Source of the DNA: Pseudopedobacter sp038243635
GTDB taxonomy: Bacteria; Bacteroidota; Bacteroidia; Sphingobacteriales; Sphingobacteriaceae
Assembly: GCA_038243635.1 (NCBI GenBank)
Contig: JBBSQW010000001.1
Coordinates: 1 to 64,000, forward strand
Length of the DNA: 64,000 bases
Direction: 5' to 3'
The position numbers and the translations under genes were made by a program. This document shows positions 26,191 through 35,418 of the stretch, piece after piece (the first letter of the stretch is position 1; every line of letters starts with the position of its first letter). The notes under the pieces are model-generated. The model did not search any database, was not told where the DNA came from, and saw nothing but the letters and a program-made list of their open reading frames with translations.

Positions 26191-26895
26191 TTACAGATTT
26201 TTAAAAATTGTCCAGATGATTTTATAGCCAGCCATAATCACGCCTTTTATCGTTCCAGAAACTTTACTTACACCAATTCGCTTTCTGTACTTCACGGGGA
26301 CTTCCACGCATTTTAAGTTGAGTTTGGCTGCTTTTACTTGCATTTCAACTGTCCAACCGTAGGTTTTGTCCTGCATATTAATTTGCATTAAGTTTCCCCA
26401 ACTAATTGCCCTAAATGGACCTAAATCTGTAAACTTCACTTTGTAGAACCAGTCAATTAAATGGGTAGCCAACCAATTTCCAAACTCTTGAGGCAGTGTC
26501 ATGGAGCCACGTTGTTTTACACCTAAAGCTCTAGAACCAATTACCAAATCGGCTTCACCGTTATCAATGGGTGTAATTATTGTGGAAATTTCTTCGGGGT
26601 AATCAGAATAATCGCCATCTAAAAAAACGATGATATCTTGAGGATTCGCTTTTGCTTTTAAATATTCAATTCCTTTTAAACAAGCATTTCCATAACCTGC
26701 AATTGGTGCCAAAACTACGGTTGCGCCCGCTTTTTCGGCTTCGAGCTGTGTGTTATCTTTTGAATTATTGTTACCAACGATAACTTCTTTAACAATTGAT
26801 TTCGGAATATCATCAATAACTTTTGCTATTGATTGTTCTTCGTTATAAGCGGGAATAATCACATAAACGTTCCTGCTTTCTAAATTTTCTCCCAT
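26191..26895 (-). CDS. Family 2 glycosyltransferase (dolichyl-phosphate mannosyltransferase-like)
   Basis: A 234-residue cytoplasmic or membrane-associated GT-A enzyme. It shows VIIPAYNEEQSIAKVIDDIP at the nucleotide site, the metal motif FLDGDYSDYPEE, and a C-terminal KYRKRIGVSKVSGTIKG segment typical of enzymes that load a sugar onto polyprenyl phosphate. There is no long membrane domain. Its start overlaps the stop of the 4Fe-4S gene by one base. It probably makes the lipid-linked sugar donor for the next enzyme, but that link is inference. Confidence 0.9.
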   Translation of the reverse strand: MGENLESRNVYVIIPAYNEEQSIAKVIDDIPKSIVKEVIVGNNNSKDNTQLEAEKAGATVVLAPIAGYGNACLKGIEYLKAKANPQDIIVFLDGDYSDYPEEISTIITPIDNGEADLVIGSRALGVKQRGSMTLPQEFGNWLATHLIDWFYKVKFTDLGPFRAISWGNLMQINMQDKTYGWTVEMQVKAAKLNLKCVEVPVKYRKRIGVSKVSGTIKGVIMAGYKIIWTIFKNL

Positions 26896-28427
26896 TATTG
26901 CTCTTCTGGTCTGGTATAAATATCAAACCTGCCTTCTTCTGCTAAATTCTCTAATTTTAAAACGCCTCTTGGACAAACTGCAGCACAAATGCCACAACCC
27001 ACACAAGATGATCTAATTATATTTTCTCCTTTTTGAGCGTAAGCTCTCACATCAATCCCCATTTCGCAATAGGTAGAACAATTTCCGCAAGATATACACT
27101 GTGCGCCGTTGGTGGTAATTCTGAATCGTGATTTAAAGCGTTGCACCATGCCTAAGTAAGCAGCAAGTGGACAACCAAACCTGCACCAAACCCGGTTTCC
27201 CATTAAAGGATAAAAGCCTGTTCCAATTGCTCCGGCAAAGATAAAACCGATAGCAAATGAGTAAACTTCTCTTATGGCGTAAGTGTTAATTCCTAAAATG
27301 GTAGAAGAACCGGTGAAGAAAGTATATAAAACTGCTAAAGTCATCACTATGGCGAAAACCAAAACGCTGTGTACTATCACGCGTTCGTATTTCCAAGCTT
27401 TTAACGATTTATCAGACAGTTGTCTAAACGGATCGCCAAAGGTTTCGGCCAAACCACCGCAACCACAAACCCAGCTACAATACCATCTTTTGCCAAAAAA
27501 GTAAACCATTACAGGCACACCAACAATAAATAAAAATATTCCCCAGCCCAACATCCAATAACCTAACGTCCCAGCAGCTAATAATTCACTTAAACGGTAA
27601 TCAAAAAAGAAGGTGTAATCCAAGGGCCACATATTTTTAAAATCCATTGCCGGTAACTGCAGTTTCGTTAAAATATTGGGAATCATAAACGCAAAAGCCA
27701 ACTGGAAAAATATAACCGATGTGGTACGTACCATTTGATAAGTATTGTGGCGGTACTTTACATACATTCTAATCCCCATGGTTAGCATAATGAGTGAGTA
27801 AAGGAACCCGTACAGAAACCAATGACTGGCATCGCTACCGGTAAGCGAAAAACTCAGTGGATCTACCAATAAAACCCAGTTGCTAATGTATGCTGGTGCT
27901 TTGTACAAAAACAGGTAAAATGAAATCAAAAACACACTAAAGAGTATCGCTATAATGCCACGATTAGTGATGCCTCTTTTAAAAATATCATTGTTTTTTA
28001 TGCCTGGGACTGGGTGAACAAATAGATCAGCAGTCATGTAAATAGCTCCTCCTAAAGCGCTAATTATAAAACAGATATAAAATAACAGCATCTGGTTATC
28101 TTTAATAAAACCAATGGTGCTGTTTTTGGTAATCGACAGGGTGTAATCAGTGTAAATGATTTTGTCGGTTTCGTTATTGTCTTTGAATTTTTGGTTGACT
28201 TTGTCTAAAGCTTTATCATAATCGGCAATGAAATCGATTTTACTATCGTACGTTTTACCAATCATCGATTTAACGTTCGGCGCCAAAAGAGCTTGATGAG
28301 TGCTATCTGTTACGGAAGCTTTAAACGTAGTTTCAGTAAGTTGATATTTCCCTAAACCTAATAGCGACAGAAAAACTGCGAAGCAAATTAAAAAGATTCC
28401 TAAACCGATTTTTTGAATGATTTTCAT
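26895..28427 (-). CDS. Membrane 4Fe-4S protein (NapH/NosR/RdxA-like)
   Basis: At 510 residues it has an N-terminal helix (about 7-26), an exposed domain (27-110), about six further membrane helices (113-410), then two ferredoxin-type 4Fe-4S motifs: C444xxC447xxC450xxxC454 and C475xxC478xxC481xxxC485P. Extra cysteines sit at membrane boundaries (Cys 317, 321, 323 in WYCSWVCGCGG and Cys 415, 419 in WCRFGCP), as in NapH and NosR. It should move electrons across or along the inner membrane. It lies 18 bp behind a pyridine-nucleotide flavoprotein, a plausible electron donor. The acceptor is unknown. Confidence 0.85.
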   Translation of the reverse strand: MKIIQKIGLGIFLICFAVFLSLLGLGKYQLTETTFKASVTDSTHQALLAPNVKSMIGKTYDSKIDFIADYDKALDKVNQKFKDNNETDKIIYTDYTLSITKNSTIGFIKDNQMLLFYICFIISALGGAIYMTADLFVHPVPGIKNNDIFKRGITNRGIIAILFSVFLISFYLFLYKAPAYISNWVLLVDPLSFSLTGSDASHWFLYGFLYSLIMLTMGIRMYVKYRHNTYQMVRTTSVIFFQLAFAFMIPNILTKLQLPAMDFKNMWPLDYTFFFDYRLSELLAAGTLGYWMLGWGIFLFIVGVPVMVYFFGKRWYCSWVCGCGGLAETFGDPFRQLSDKSLKAWKYERVIVHSVLVFAIVMTLAVLYTFFTGSSTILGINTYAIREVYSFAIGFIFAGAIGTGFYPLMGNRVWCRFGCPLAAYLGMVQRFKSRFRITTNGAQCISCGNCSTYCEMGIDVRAYAQKGENIIRSSCVGCGICAAVCPRGVLKLENLAEEGRFDIYTRPEEQ

Positions 28428-28445
28428 GTTTTCTTTTTTATCGGA

Positions 28446-29768
28446 TTAAAAAATTAAAAATTTCTTCTTTTTAACGATTGATGCCTGATGAGTAGGATGG
28501 GAGCTGTTGAAACGTTCAACAATTTTTTTATGATGATTTGCGCTAAACTCTGCGTCGAAAAAACCTTCGTTTAAACGAGCAATGCAATCTCCAATTTTAC
28601 TTCCGTTTCTAATCCAAGTATCTGCAACGGTTTGCTTAAAGCGCATCCCGAAAAAGTTGAAGCCTTTGAGGCTTCCATCTGCTTTGCTGAAGTTTGCCCG
28701 CATACAGATTTTTCCTTTCGGATGTTCCCAGTAAAACGTTTCTTCATCTGCAAACGGTTTGTTAAACATCAACCCGTAAGTCTGATATTCGATATCTAAA
28801 AACTTGGCAGAATTAAACCAAATTCCTCTATCGTATTTTGTTCTGTTGCCACAAATGGTATTAGCCAATGCTTTTCCTTGCATTTTGCCGGTGTACCAAA
28901 GTTGTTCAACAGGTGGATGATTTTCTTTTGGATTTCTGAACTGCGCACAATCTCCAGCAGCATAAACATCGGAAATGTTGGTTTCTAAAAACTCATTGAC
29001 CAATATACCTTTCTCTGTTTCTAAATTTGAGCCGTTTAAAAAATTAATGCTCGGTGTTACACCTGTTGTTAAAGCAACAAACTGGCATTCGATCGTTTTA
29101 CCATCTTTGGTAATTATAGCTTTTACCCGACCGTTATCATCACCAATGATTTCGGCTAATTCTGTATTTCGAATCAAGTTGATCTGATGTTCAGCAATGT
29201 GTCTACTCACCAATTCAGCTTCTTCGGCGGGTAAAATACTGTTCCAATAATGTTGTTCTCTAATTAGGAAGGTGACCGTAATACCTCTGGTGTGCAGCAT
29301 CTCAGCCATCTCAATGCCAATTAAACCGCCACCTACAATTATGGCATGCTGAACGTTTTCGGTATTGGATTCCATCAACTCCACATCCTGTTTGCTGTAC
29401 AAACCTTGTACACCTTTCAAGTTTTCTCCCGGCCAACCAATTTTCCTTGGAACAGAACCTGTGGCAATCATCAACTTATCGTAAGCAATCTCTTCTCCTT
29501 CAGCAGTCGTTAATTTCTTATTCTCAAAATCAACGTTATTGATGTAAGCATTCTTCAACGTAATTCTGTTTTTCTCCCAAAACCAATCCTCGTAAGGTTT
29601 GGTATGTTCGTACTTCATGTGCCCCATGTAAATATACATGAGTGCAGTGCGAGAAAAAAAATGTTCTGATTCAGCAGAAATAACGAAAATTTCATGGTTA
29701 CTTTGTTTCCTGATGTTTCTAGCAGTGGTGATGCCAGCTATTCCGTTACCAATAATTACTATTTTCAT
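28446..29768 (-). CDS. FAD-dependent NAD(P)H oxidoreductase (rubredoxin-reductase-like)
   Basis: A 440-residue two-dinucleotide-fold flavoprotein. The FAD site is IIGNGIAGITTARN at the N-terminus, followed by LMIATGSVPR, the NAD(P) site IIVGGGLIGIEMAEML (about 141-156), and DVYAAGDCAQ near 260. No redox-active CxxC is seen near the FAD site, unlike disulfide reductases. The C-terminal 120 residues form an extra domain. The context, between a DUF547 lipoprotein and a membrane 4Fe-4S protein, suggests it feeds electrons from NAD(P)H to the latter. Confidence 0.88.
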   Translation of the reverse strand: MKIVIIGNGIAGITTARNIRKQSNHEIFVISAESEHFFSRTALMYIYMGHMKYEHTKPYEDWFWEKNRITLKNAYINNVDFENKKLTTAEGEEIAYDKLMIATGSVPRKIGWPGENLKGVQGLYSKQDVELMESNTENVQHAIIVGGGLIGIEMAEMLHTRGITVTFLIREQHYWNSILPAEEAELVSRHIAEHQINLIRNTELAEIIGDDNGRVKAIITKDGKTIECQFVALTTGVTPSINFLNGSNLETEKGILVNEFLETNISDVYAAGDCAQFRNPKENHPPVEQLWYTGKMQGKALANTICGNRTKYDRGIWFNSAKFLDIEYQTYGLMFNKPFADEETFYWEHPKGKICMRANFSKADGSLKGFNFFGMRFKQTVADTWIRNGSKIGDCIARLNEGFFDAEFSANHHKKIVERFNSSHPTHQASIVKKKKFLIF

Positions 29769-29793
29769 GCTGAGGTTAAAAATTTGTAAACGA

Positions 29794-30588
29794 TTATTTA
29801 CCGTTTAAACTCCAATTATAATCAAGATAGCTGATTTTGGTCTTGTCGCTGATTTTAGTTGTAGAATATTTATTGATAAACTTTACAACACTTCCTTCTG
29901 CTTTAACAAAATCTGCTTTATACCAATCAAATAGTTTTGAAATGGAAGCGGTTTTCTCCGTAATCTTATTGAACGTTGGGTTAGACAATGCTGCTTTTGT
30001 GTTTTTAGTCAGCATTTCCTCAACATTACCGCCAGTGAAAGCTTTATTTGATAAAGTTGGACATGATAAAGCTGCGCAATTTACCGCGAAGTGAATTCTT
30101 CCGTCAAATAAATCTCCACCCAACAAAATCTTTTTCTCGATATCATTTAATGTTAGGGTTTTGCCTTCGAATTTAAAGGGTAAAGGTTGATCCCAAACTT
30201 TTCCGCCGGCTATTTTAGTAATAGAAGCAACAGGATAGTTTCTTACAATTTGATCTATGGTTAATGCATTATAGGCATTTATCCAAAAAGCGGTTTGTTC
30301 ATTTTTAGAAAGTTTACTGCTATTTATTTTTGTTAAACTAACAATATAGCTTTCTAAAGTTGCTTTGTCTTTTACAAACGCTTTATAGTCAACAGTTCCT
30401 TTATCAGAAACGTTTACTTTTAACAATTTATCAAATGCGGCGTGGTTTACGGTAACTGCTGCATTATTCTCGGCTGTTTCCGTCCGTACCGCTTCTTGCG
30501 TCGAATTATTTTTTGATGCTCCATTTGTGCAGGCAACTGTTGCTACCGAAAGCAGTAAAACTGCTGCTATATTTTGAAATGTTTTCAT
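29794..30588 (-). CDS. DUF547-family lipoprotein
   Basis: At 264 residues it starts with a signal peptide and lipobox ending at Cys 20 (VATVAC). The DUF547 domain (about 50-250) shows NEQTAFWINAYNALTIDQIV, IHFAVNCAALSCPTLSNKAF and SYLDYNWSLNG. The conserved Cys-His-type residues of this domain have led others to suggest a peptidase- or transglutaminase-like fold; the activity is unknown. It is the first gene of the redox/glycosyltransferase block. Confidence 0.87.
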   Translation of the reverse strand: MKTFQNIAAVLLLSVATVACTNGASKNNSTQEAVRTETAENNAAVTVNHAAFDKLLKVNVSDKGTVDYKAFVKDKATLESYIVSLTKINSSKLSKNEQTAFWINAYNALTIDQIVRNYPVASITKIAGGKVWDQPLPFKFEGKTLTLNDIEKKILLGGDLFDGRIHFAVNCAALSCPTLSNKAFTGGNVEEMLTKNTKAALSNPTFNKITEKTASISKLFDWYKADFVKAEGSVVKFINKYSTTKISDKTKISYLDYNWSLNGK

Positions 30589-30697
30589 TTTTGTGTTTGT
30601 TATGTGTGTAATTATTTACGACAGAAAAACACCTGTGGTTTTTAACGCTTAATTCAGCAATTCGTTTTCCGGTTTACCGAATAAATGTGTTACAAAC

Positions 30698-30725
30698 AAA
30701 AAACTCTCCATTTCGGAGAGTTTTT
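30698..30725 (-). terminator. murA terminator
   Basis: CTCTCC (30704-30709) and GGAGAG (30715-30720) plus flanking A/T pairs form the stem. On the minus strand it is followed by TTTTTT. It begins 5 bp past the murA stop codon. Confidence 0.85.
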
Positions 30726-30729
30726 AAGA

Positions 30730-32034
30730 TTAAATTCTTCTAATATCTGCACCTAAAGCTTTTAGCCTGGTATCAATATCCTGATAACCTCTTTCAATTT
30801 GCTCTATGTTGTGAATGATACTTCGTCCAGATGCAGATAAAGCCGCTATTAATAAAGATACGCCAGCTCGAATGTCTGGCGAAGTCATTTCAATACCTTT
30901 TAATTGGTATTTTTTATCTAACCCGATAACGGTTGCTCTGTGCGGATCGCATAGGATGATTTGTGCACCCATATCAATCAGCTTATCCACAAAAAACAAT
31001 CTGCTTTCAAACATTTTTTGGTGAATCAGTACAGAGCCTTTCGCCTGTGTTGCAACCACTAAAAGTATGGATAGCAAATCGGGCGTAAATCCTGGCCACG
31101 GTGCGTCTGCTACTGTTAAAATAGAACCATCAATAAATGTATCTATTTCGTAATGTTTCTGGGATGGGATATAGATATCGTCTCCACGTAACTCGAATTG
31201 AATTCCTATTCTTCTAAAAACATCTGGGATAATGCCTAACTCTTGATAACAAACATCTTTAATGGTGATTTCAGATTCTGTCATGGCAGCTAAGCCGATG
31301 AACGAACCAATCTCAATCATATCGGGCAGTAAACGATGCTCTGTTCCGCCTAATTCTTTAACACCTTCAATAGTTAATAAATTAGAACCAATGCCAGATA
31401 TTGTTGCACCCATGCGGTTAAGCATTTTGCAAAGCTGTTGCAAGTAAGGTTCGCAGGCTGCGTTGTAAATGGTGGTTGTGCCTTTGGCTAAAACCGCTGC
31501 CATTACAATATTTGCAGTGCCAGTTACAGACGCTTCATCTAATAAAATGAAAGTACCTTTTAAATGACTAGCATCAATATTAAAGAAACCAGTTTCTGCG
31601 TTGTAAATAAATTTTGCGCCTAATTTTTCGAATCCTAAAAAGTGAGTATCTAAACGACGTCTTCCAATTTTATCGCCACCTGGCTTTGGTATAGCTGCTT
31701 TTCCAAATCTGGCTAATAATGGCCCAACAATCATGATGGAACCACGCAAACTGCCACCTTTAGATTTAAAGGTTTGCGATTGGAAAAAATCAAGATTTAT
31801 ATTGGCTGCTTGAAATTCGTAAGTGTCTTTTGAAATTCTTTTTACATCAACACCTAAATCTTGAATCAGTTCAATTAATGTATTAACATCTTTAATGTCT
31901 GGAATATTGCTTACAGTTATTTTTTCCGGTGTTAACAGAACTGCCGAAATAATCTGTAATGCTTCATTTTTAGCTCCTTGAGGTATAATTTCACCTTTTA
32001 ATGGTTTACCTCCACGAATCTCAAATGCGTTCAT
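30730..32034 (-). CDS. murA: UDP-N-acetylglucosamine 1-carboxyvinyltransferase with Asp at the catalytic Cys position
   Basis: This 434-residue enzyme adds enolpyruvate to UDP-GlcNAc, the first committed step of peptidoglycan synthesis, in the cytoplasm. AKNEALQI, GSLRGSIMIVGPLLARFG, RAGVSLLIAALSASG and ERGYQDID define the family. In the active-site loop the usual PGGC reads PGGD, with Asp 121 where Escherichia coli has Cys 115. The Cys-to-Asp form remains active in other bacteria and is not alkylated by fosfomycin. It is behind DUF4290 on the same strand, 46 bp apart. Confidence 0.96.
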   Translation of the reverse strand: MNAFEIRGGKPLKGEIIPQGAKNEALQIISAVLLTPEKITVSNIPDIKDVNTLIELIQDLGVDVKRISKDTYEFQAANINLDFFQSQTFKSKGGSLRGSIMIVGPLLARFGKAAIPKPGGDKIGRRRLDTHFLGFEKLGAKFIYNAETGFFNIDASHLKGTFILLDEASVTGTANIVMAAVLAKGTTTIYNAACEPYLQQLCKMLNRMGATISGIGSNLLTIEGVKELGGTEHRLLPDMIEIGSFIGLAAMTESEITIKDVCYQELGIIPDVFRRIGIQFELRGDDIYIPSQKHYEIDTFIDGSILTVADAPWPGFTPDLLSILLVVATQAKGSVLIHQKMFESRLFFVDKLIDMGAQIILCDPHRATVIGLDKKYQLKGIEMTSPDIRAGVSLLIAALSASGRSIIHNIEQIERGYQDIDTRLKALGADIRRI

Positions 32035-32079
32035 AAAATATGATATGTTTTAGGGGAATGATGTTAAAATAATTGAATG

Positions 32080-32823
32080 CTAGTTTGATCTTCTGCCACC
32101 GCCGCCACCACCGCTGTTATTGTTGCTGTAGGTTCTTTGTTGACGACCCTTGCTGCTGTTGTTATTATTGCTCTGTTGTCTACCACCGCTCGAGCTTCCG
32201 CCGCTACTTCGTCCGCCTGTTTTTTGCTGACGACTGGTATTGTTAGTAGTAGGTGGCTTAATTTCAACTTTGTTAAGCACAACGTTAGTTACATCCAACT
32301 CGCCGTTTGATAGGGTTGTTAGATCGTTTAAAATCTGCTCATCAGCAACATGGTCTTTATTCCAAACTACATAAGCCATTTTCATAAAATTGGCAATAGA
32401 ATTAGTCATGTGCGCTCTTTTATCTGGCTCAGGAATTTCTAATGCCTTTTTGATCATCATTTCTACAGTATGACCGTAGTGCTTAAACTTAATGCGTTTT
32501 TGCGGATAACCTAAAGCGTCTGGCTTAAAGTTAATTGCTTCTTCAGTAGGAGCTGGATAAGGCGAATCAACATCAATTTTAAACTTTGAGATAATTTGTA
32601 AATGGTCCCATAATTTATGTTTAAAATCGGGTACATCTCTTAAATGTGGATTTAAAAAACCCATCATATCTATCACCACTTGGGCGTATCTGTTACGTTC
32701 TTCTTTAGTAGGTAGGGCTACAATATACTCTACCATGTTTTGTACATTTCGGCCGTATTCTGCTAAAATGAGTTTTTCTCTTGACGTATTGTAATCAAAA
32801 GTTTCTTCTGTTGTATTAACCAT
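32080..32823 (-). CDS. DUF4290-family protein with glycine/asparagine-rich tail
   Basis: A 247-residue cytoplasmic protein. The first 185 residues are helical and match DUF4290 (FDYNTSREKLILAEYGRNVQ, then NMVEYIVALPTKEERNRYAQ and WDHLQIISKFKIDVDSPYP). The last 50 residues are low-complexity, rich in Gly, Ser, Asn, Gln and Arg, with RGG-like pieces (GGGGGGRRSN). Such tails often bind RNA or phase-separate, but that is only an analogy. The family sits before murA in many Bacteroidota. Function unknown. Confidence 0.88.
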   Translation of the reverse strand: MVNTTEETFDYNTSREKLILAEYGRNVQNMVEYIVALPTKEERNRYAQVVIDMMGFLNPHLRDVPDFKHKLWDHLQIISKFKIDVDSPYPAPTEEAINFKPDALGYPQKRIKFKHYGHTVEMMIKKALEIPEPDKRAHMTNSIANFMKMAYVVWNKDHVADEQILNDLTTLSNGELDVTNVVLNKVEIKPPTTNNTSRQQKTGGRSSGGSSSGGRQQSNNNNSSKGRQQRTYSNNNSGGGGGGRRSN

Positions 32824-33017
32824 TTTTGAAATTTAGCGCTTCCGAGAAGCTTTTCCGTCTTTAAGACAAAATTTGTGCAAATCTAATGAAACCTTTGTCT
32901 TTTTAATTACTGGGCTTTATATTTTTGAGGAATATATTTATTTAAATTGCTTGCATAAATATAATACATCTTAAGCCAAAAACAAATTACACAAGATTGT
33001 AACCTTTAAGATGCTTT

Positions 33018-33656
33018 TTATAACGCTAGTTTTTTTCTTAAATCAGACGAGATTTGCTCGGTAATGATTAAAATGTTTTCTAGCTGATTTGTTGAATTAT
33101 CAATTATACTATCACACTTGCTACGGTAAGGTAGTAAAAACTCGTTGTATGATGGCATTACGTGGTTTTGCCATTTGTACATTACATCCTCCTGAGAGTA
33201 ATTGCGTTCAATTAAATCACGTTTTAACCTGCGCTCTAAAGCTATTTCTACCGCTGCATCCATAAATATGCGATAGTCAAAAATAGCGTCTATCTTTTGA
33301 TAGTGATAGATAAACAAGCCTTCCAACACTAAAATAGGAGCGGGTTTGATTTCTAAAACCTGAGGCTTAAGGTGTGGATTGTTAAAGGTATATTCTTTTT
33401 TGTAAATCGTTTTATAGTTCAATAAATCAAAAACATCGTTCTCAAACTGTTCAACCTCAATACAGCTTGGCAAATCAAAATTATGAAGTTTGTTTTGTTC
33501 GGCTGTCATCTCGCCTTGCTGTATGTAATAATCGTCTTGAGAAACCAGACAAATTTCATCAGCAGCAAAGTGGTTTAAAAAGGCCTTTAAGAAAAAAGTT
33601 TTACCCGATCCACTTCCGCCTGCAACACCAAGTACATAAGGTTTTTTATTGCTCAT
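33018..33656 (-). CDS. udk: Uridine kinase
   Basis: At 212 residues from the ATG at 33656 it has the P-loop GVAGGSGSGKT at residues 11-21, the base-site region VSQDDYYI and the lid with ERRLKRDLIERN. It phosphorylates uridine and cytidine with ATP or GTP in pyrimidine salvage. An in-frame upstream ATG at 33668 would add MACL; I prefer MSNKKPYVLG because the P-loop then sits at the usual distance. The start overlaps the LysM gene 3' end by about 11 bp. Confidence 0.9.
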   Translation of the reverse strand: MSNKKPYVLGVAGGSGSGKTFFLKAFLNHFAADEICLVSQDDYYIQQGEMTAEQNKLHNFDLPSCIEVEQFENDVFDLLNYKTIYKKEYTFNNPHLKPQVLEIKPAPILVLEGLFIYHYQKIDAIFDYRIFMDAAVEIALERRLKRDLIERNYSQEDVMYKWQNHVMPSYNEFLLPYRSKCDSIIDNSTNQLENILIITEQISSDLRKKLAL

Positions 33657-34632
33657 TAGGCAAGCCAAATGTAATGTTTACTAAAAATCTTTTATCTAAA
33701 GCACCTATGGCATCTGCGCATGATTTTGTGACTACAATAATTACATCTTTGGTAGTCTCGTTTTCGGTAAACCTACCCACAACCTTTGCAAATACACTTT
33801 TATTAGTCATCGGATTGGTGATTTTTATAATAGTACCTACTGGCGCAACTCGGTGTAAAGCATAGCTTTTTGTAGCGTCTAAATTATTATCACTAATGGA
33901 AACCGCTAAACCCTTATCATTCATCTCTGTTATACCATATCTGTTTTTTGGTATGTCCATGTTATTTTGAGAATCGGTAGAGTCCAAATATTTTATTTTG
34001 TTTGGATTGGTAATCTTGTTTTCGGCCTTTTTTTCAATGACTACCGGTTTGCCTACAGCATTTTTTTCAACTGTTGGATTAATGCTTACTTCATCGCTAC
34101 TGATTACTTTTAAACTTTGACCAACATTTAGGCTATTGCTTTTTAACTGATTTAAAAGTTTTAAGTCATCAACCCGCATATTGTACTGACTGGCAATTGA
34201 ATAAAGTGTTTCACCCGGTGCTACTTGATGGGTTTTCTCTTTCTTTTTTGGAGATTCTTCCTTTACAGGAGATGAGAAAACAACAGGCTTATTAGTCGCT
34301 ATTTTAATTAATTCTTGTTTAGCTGTTGCGGATTTAGTTGCACTTGACTTGGCAGTAGTAAAGTTCTGGGTTGTTGGAATCTTAACCACTTCACCTGGGT
34401 GCAGGGTTACGTTCCCGTTGTAATCCATAATTAAGCTAGGACTAAGATTGTACTTTCTACCTAAAGCGTAATAAGTTTCTTTAGGTTGAATCTTATGTAA
34501 AATAATTTTTTTTCCAGCTACGTTTTCAACCCCTATGGAGTCAATTAAATTACCTGCAAAAACATTTGTTGAGGTAACGAAAAACAATAAAAAAAGAATG
34601 CTTTTGTAATTCATGAAATGACAATTATTCAT
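33646..34632 (-). CDS. Exported LysM peptidoglycan-binding protein
   Basis: A 328-residue protein with an N-terminal signal (YKSILFLLFFVTSTNVFAG) and two LysM modules: about 45-90 (HKIQPKETYYALGRKYNLSPS) and about 133-180 (HQVAPGETLYSIASQYNMRV). The C-terminal part (about 240-328) resembles a double-psi beta-barrel (ALHRVAPVGTIIKITNPMTN, VVGRFTENETTKDVIIVVTK). It probably binds or remodels the cell wall. The real start may be MNYKS, seven codons in. It is followed by udk with overlap. Confidence 0.85.
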   Translation of the reverse strand: MNNCHFMNYKSILFLLFFVTSTNVFAGNLIDSIGVENVAGKKIILHKIQPKETYYALGRKYNLSPSLIMDYNGNVTLHPGEVVKIPTTQNFTTAKSSATKSATAKQELIKIATNKPVVFSSPVKEESPKKKEKTHQVAPGETLYSIASQYNMRVDDLKLLNQLKSNSLNVGQSLKVISSDEVSINPTVEKNAVGKPVVIEKKAENKITNPNKIKYLDSTDSQNNMDIPKNRYGITEMNDKGLAVSISDNNLDATKSYALHRVAPVGTIIKITNPMTNKSVFAKVVGRFTENETTKDVIIVVTKSCADAIGALDKRFLVNITFGLPNEQ

Positions 34633-34648
34633 TTTAAAAATTTTGCAA

Positions 34649-35398
34649 TTATACGAAATAACTCACAATTTCAGACTTGTTTCTGATATAAAACAAATGA
34701 TTGTGCCACACAAAGAACGTATCAAAACTTATCTTTTGTATCTGTTCGTTCAAAATTTCGTTCAATAAAATCTCACCATTTTTTTCAACCCTAATGTATT
34801 GGTCAATTGCTTCATCTTTTTGTTGGTAGTATGACGAGATGTTTAAATTATTGAGGCTTAGCTGGTAACTGGTGTTGATGATATCTTTCGCTTCGGTCAT
34901 AGTGGGTAGAACGATGGCATTGCCCAGACCTTTATAGCCAGCTAAATCTGCAATGTTTAAATCTTTAACGGGCATACCAGTTTGATAAGCTATCAAACGA
35001 TATTTTCGAGGTAATATTTTTGTGTCAAAAACTATAATCCCATCATTGGTGAAAAGCTGTGCGCTGATACTGAAATTCTGCCATATAATTTCTCGAGTCT
35101 CTAAATCAAAAGAAATCAAGCCTTTTTGTACTGGCGAAAAGTCTGATTCGTGGCCGTTAAAATAAAGTATTCCTTCTTTAACCGTGTTAATACTGAGCTC
35201 CCAATCATCATCAAATTTAAAATTGTTGAGTAAAGTGCGCTGGTTTTTAATGTCATACGCGTAAAATGAAACCTTTTTGTCTTTTGTTCTACATTCCCAA
35301 ACTATTATTTCTTTAATTTCGTCTAAAATAATTTTCCAAATTATGCCTTCGCATTTGGCGGAGTATGCAGGCTTTAGCGTATCTTTATTTGTAACCAT
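34649..35398 (-). CDS. DUF4905-like protein
   Basis: About 249 residues, beta-rich, without signal peptide or membrane helix. The repeated pattern (IIWKIILDEIKEIIVWECR, FYAYDIKNQRTLLNNF, ISFDLETREIIWQNFSI) looks like propeller blades, and the start resembles DUF4905 proteins of Sphingobacteriaceae as I remember them. I chose the ATG at 35398; in-frame ATGs at 35404 and 35416 exist, the latter only 2 bp from the divergent nfeD start. It is upstream of the LysM gene by 16 bp. Function unknown. Confidence 0.7.
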   Translation of the reverse strand: MVTNKDTLKPAYSAKCEGIIWKIILDEIKEIIVWECRTKDKKVSFYAYDIKNQRTLLNNFKFDDDWELSINTVKEGILYFNGHESDFSPVQKGLISFDLETREIIWQNFSISAQLFTNDGIIVFDTKILPRKYRLIAYQTGMPVKDLNIADLAGYKGLGNAIVLPTMTEAKDIINTSYQLSLNNLNISSYYQQKDEAIDQYIRVEKNGEILLNEILNEQIQKISFDTFFVWHNHLFYIRNKSEIVSYFV

Positions 35399-35418
35399 TT
35401 CCATCAAAACTAACAATT

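Noticed and set aside
33467..33865. 132-codon plus-strand frame across udk and the LysM gene
   Set aside because: Opposite strand to two clear genes and matches nothing.
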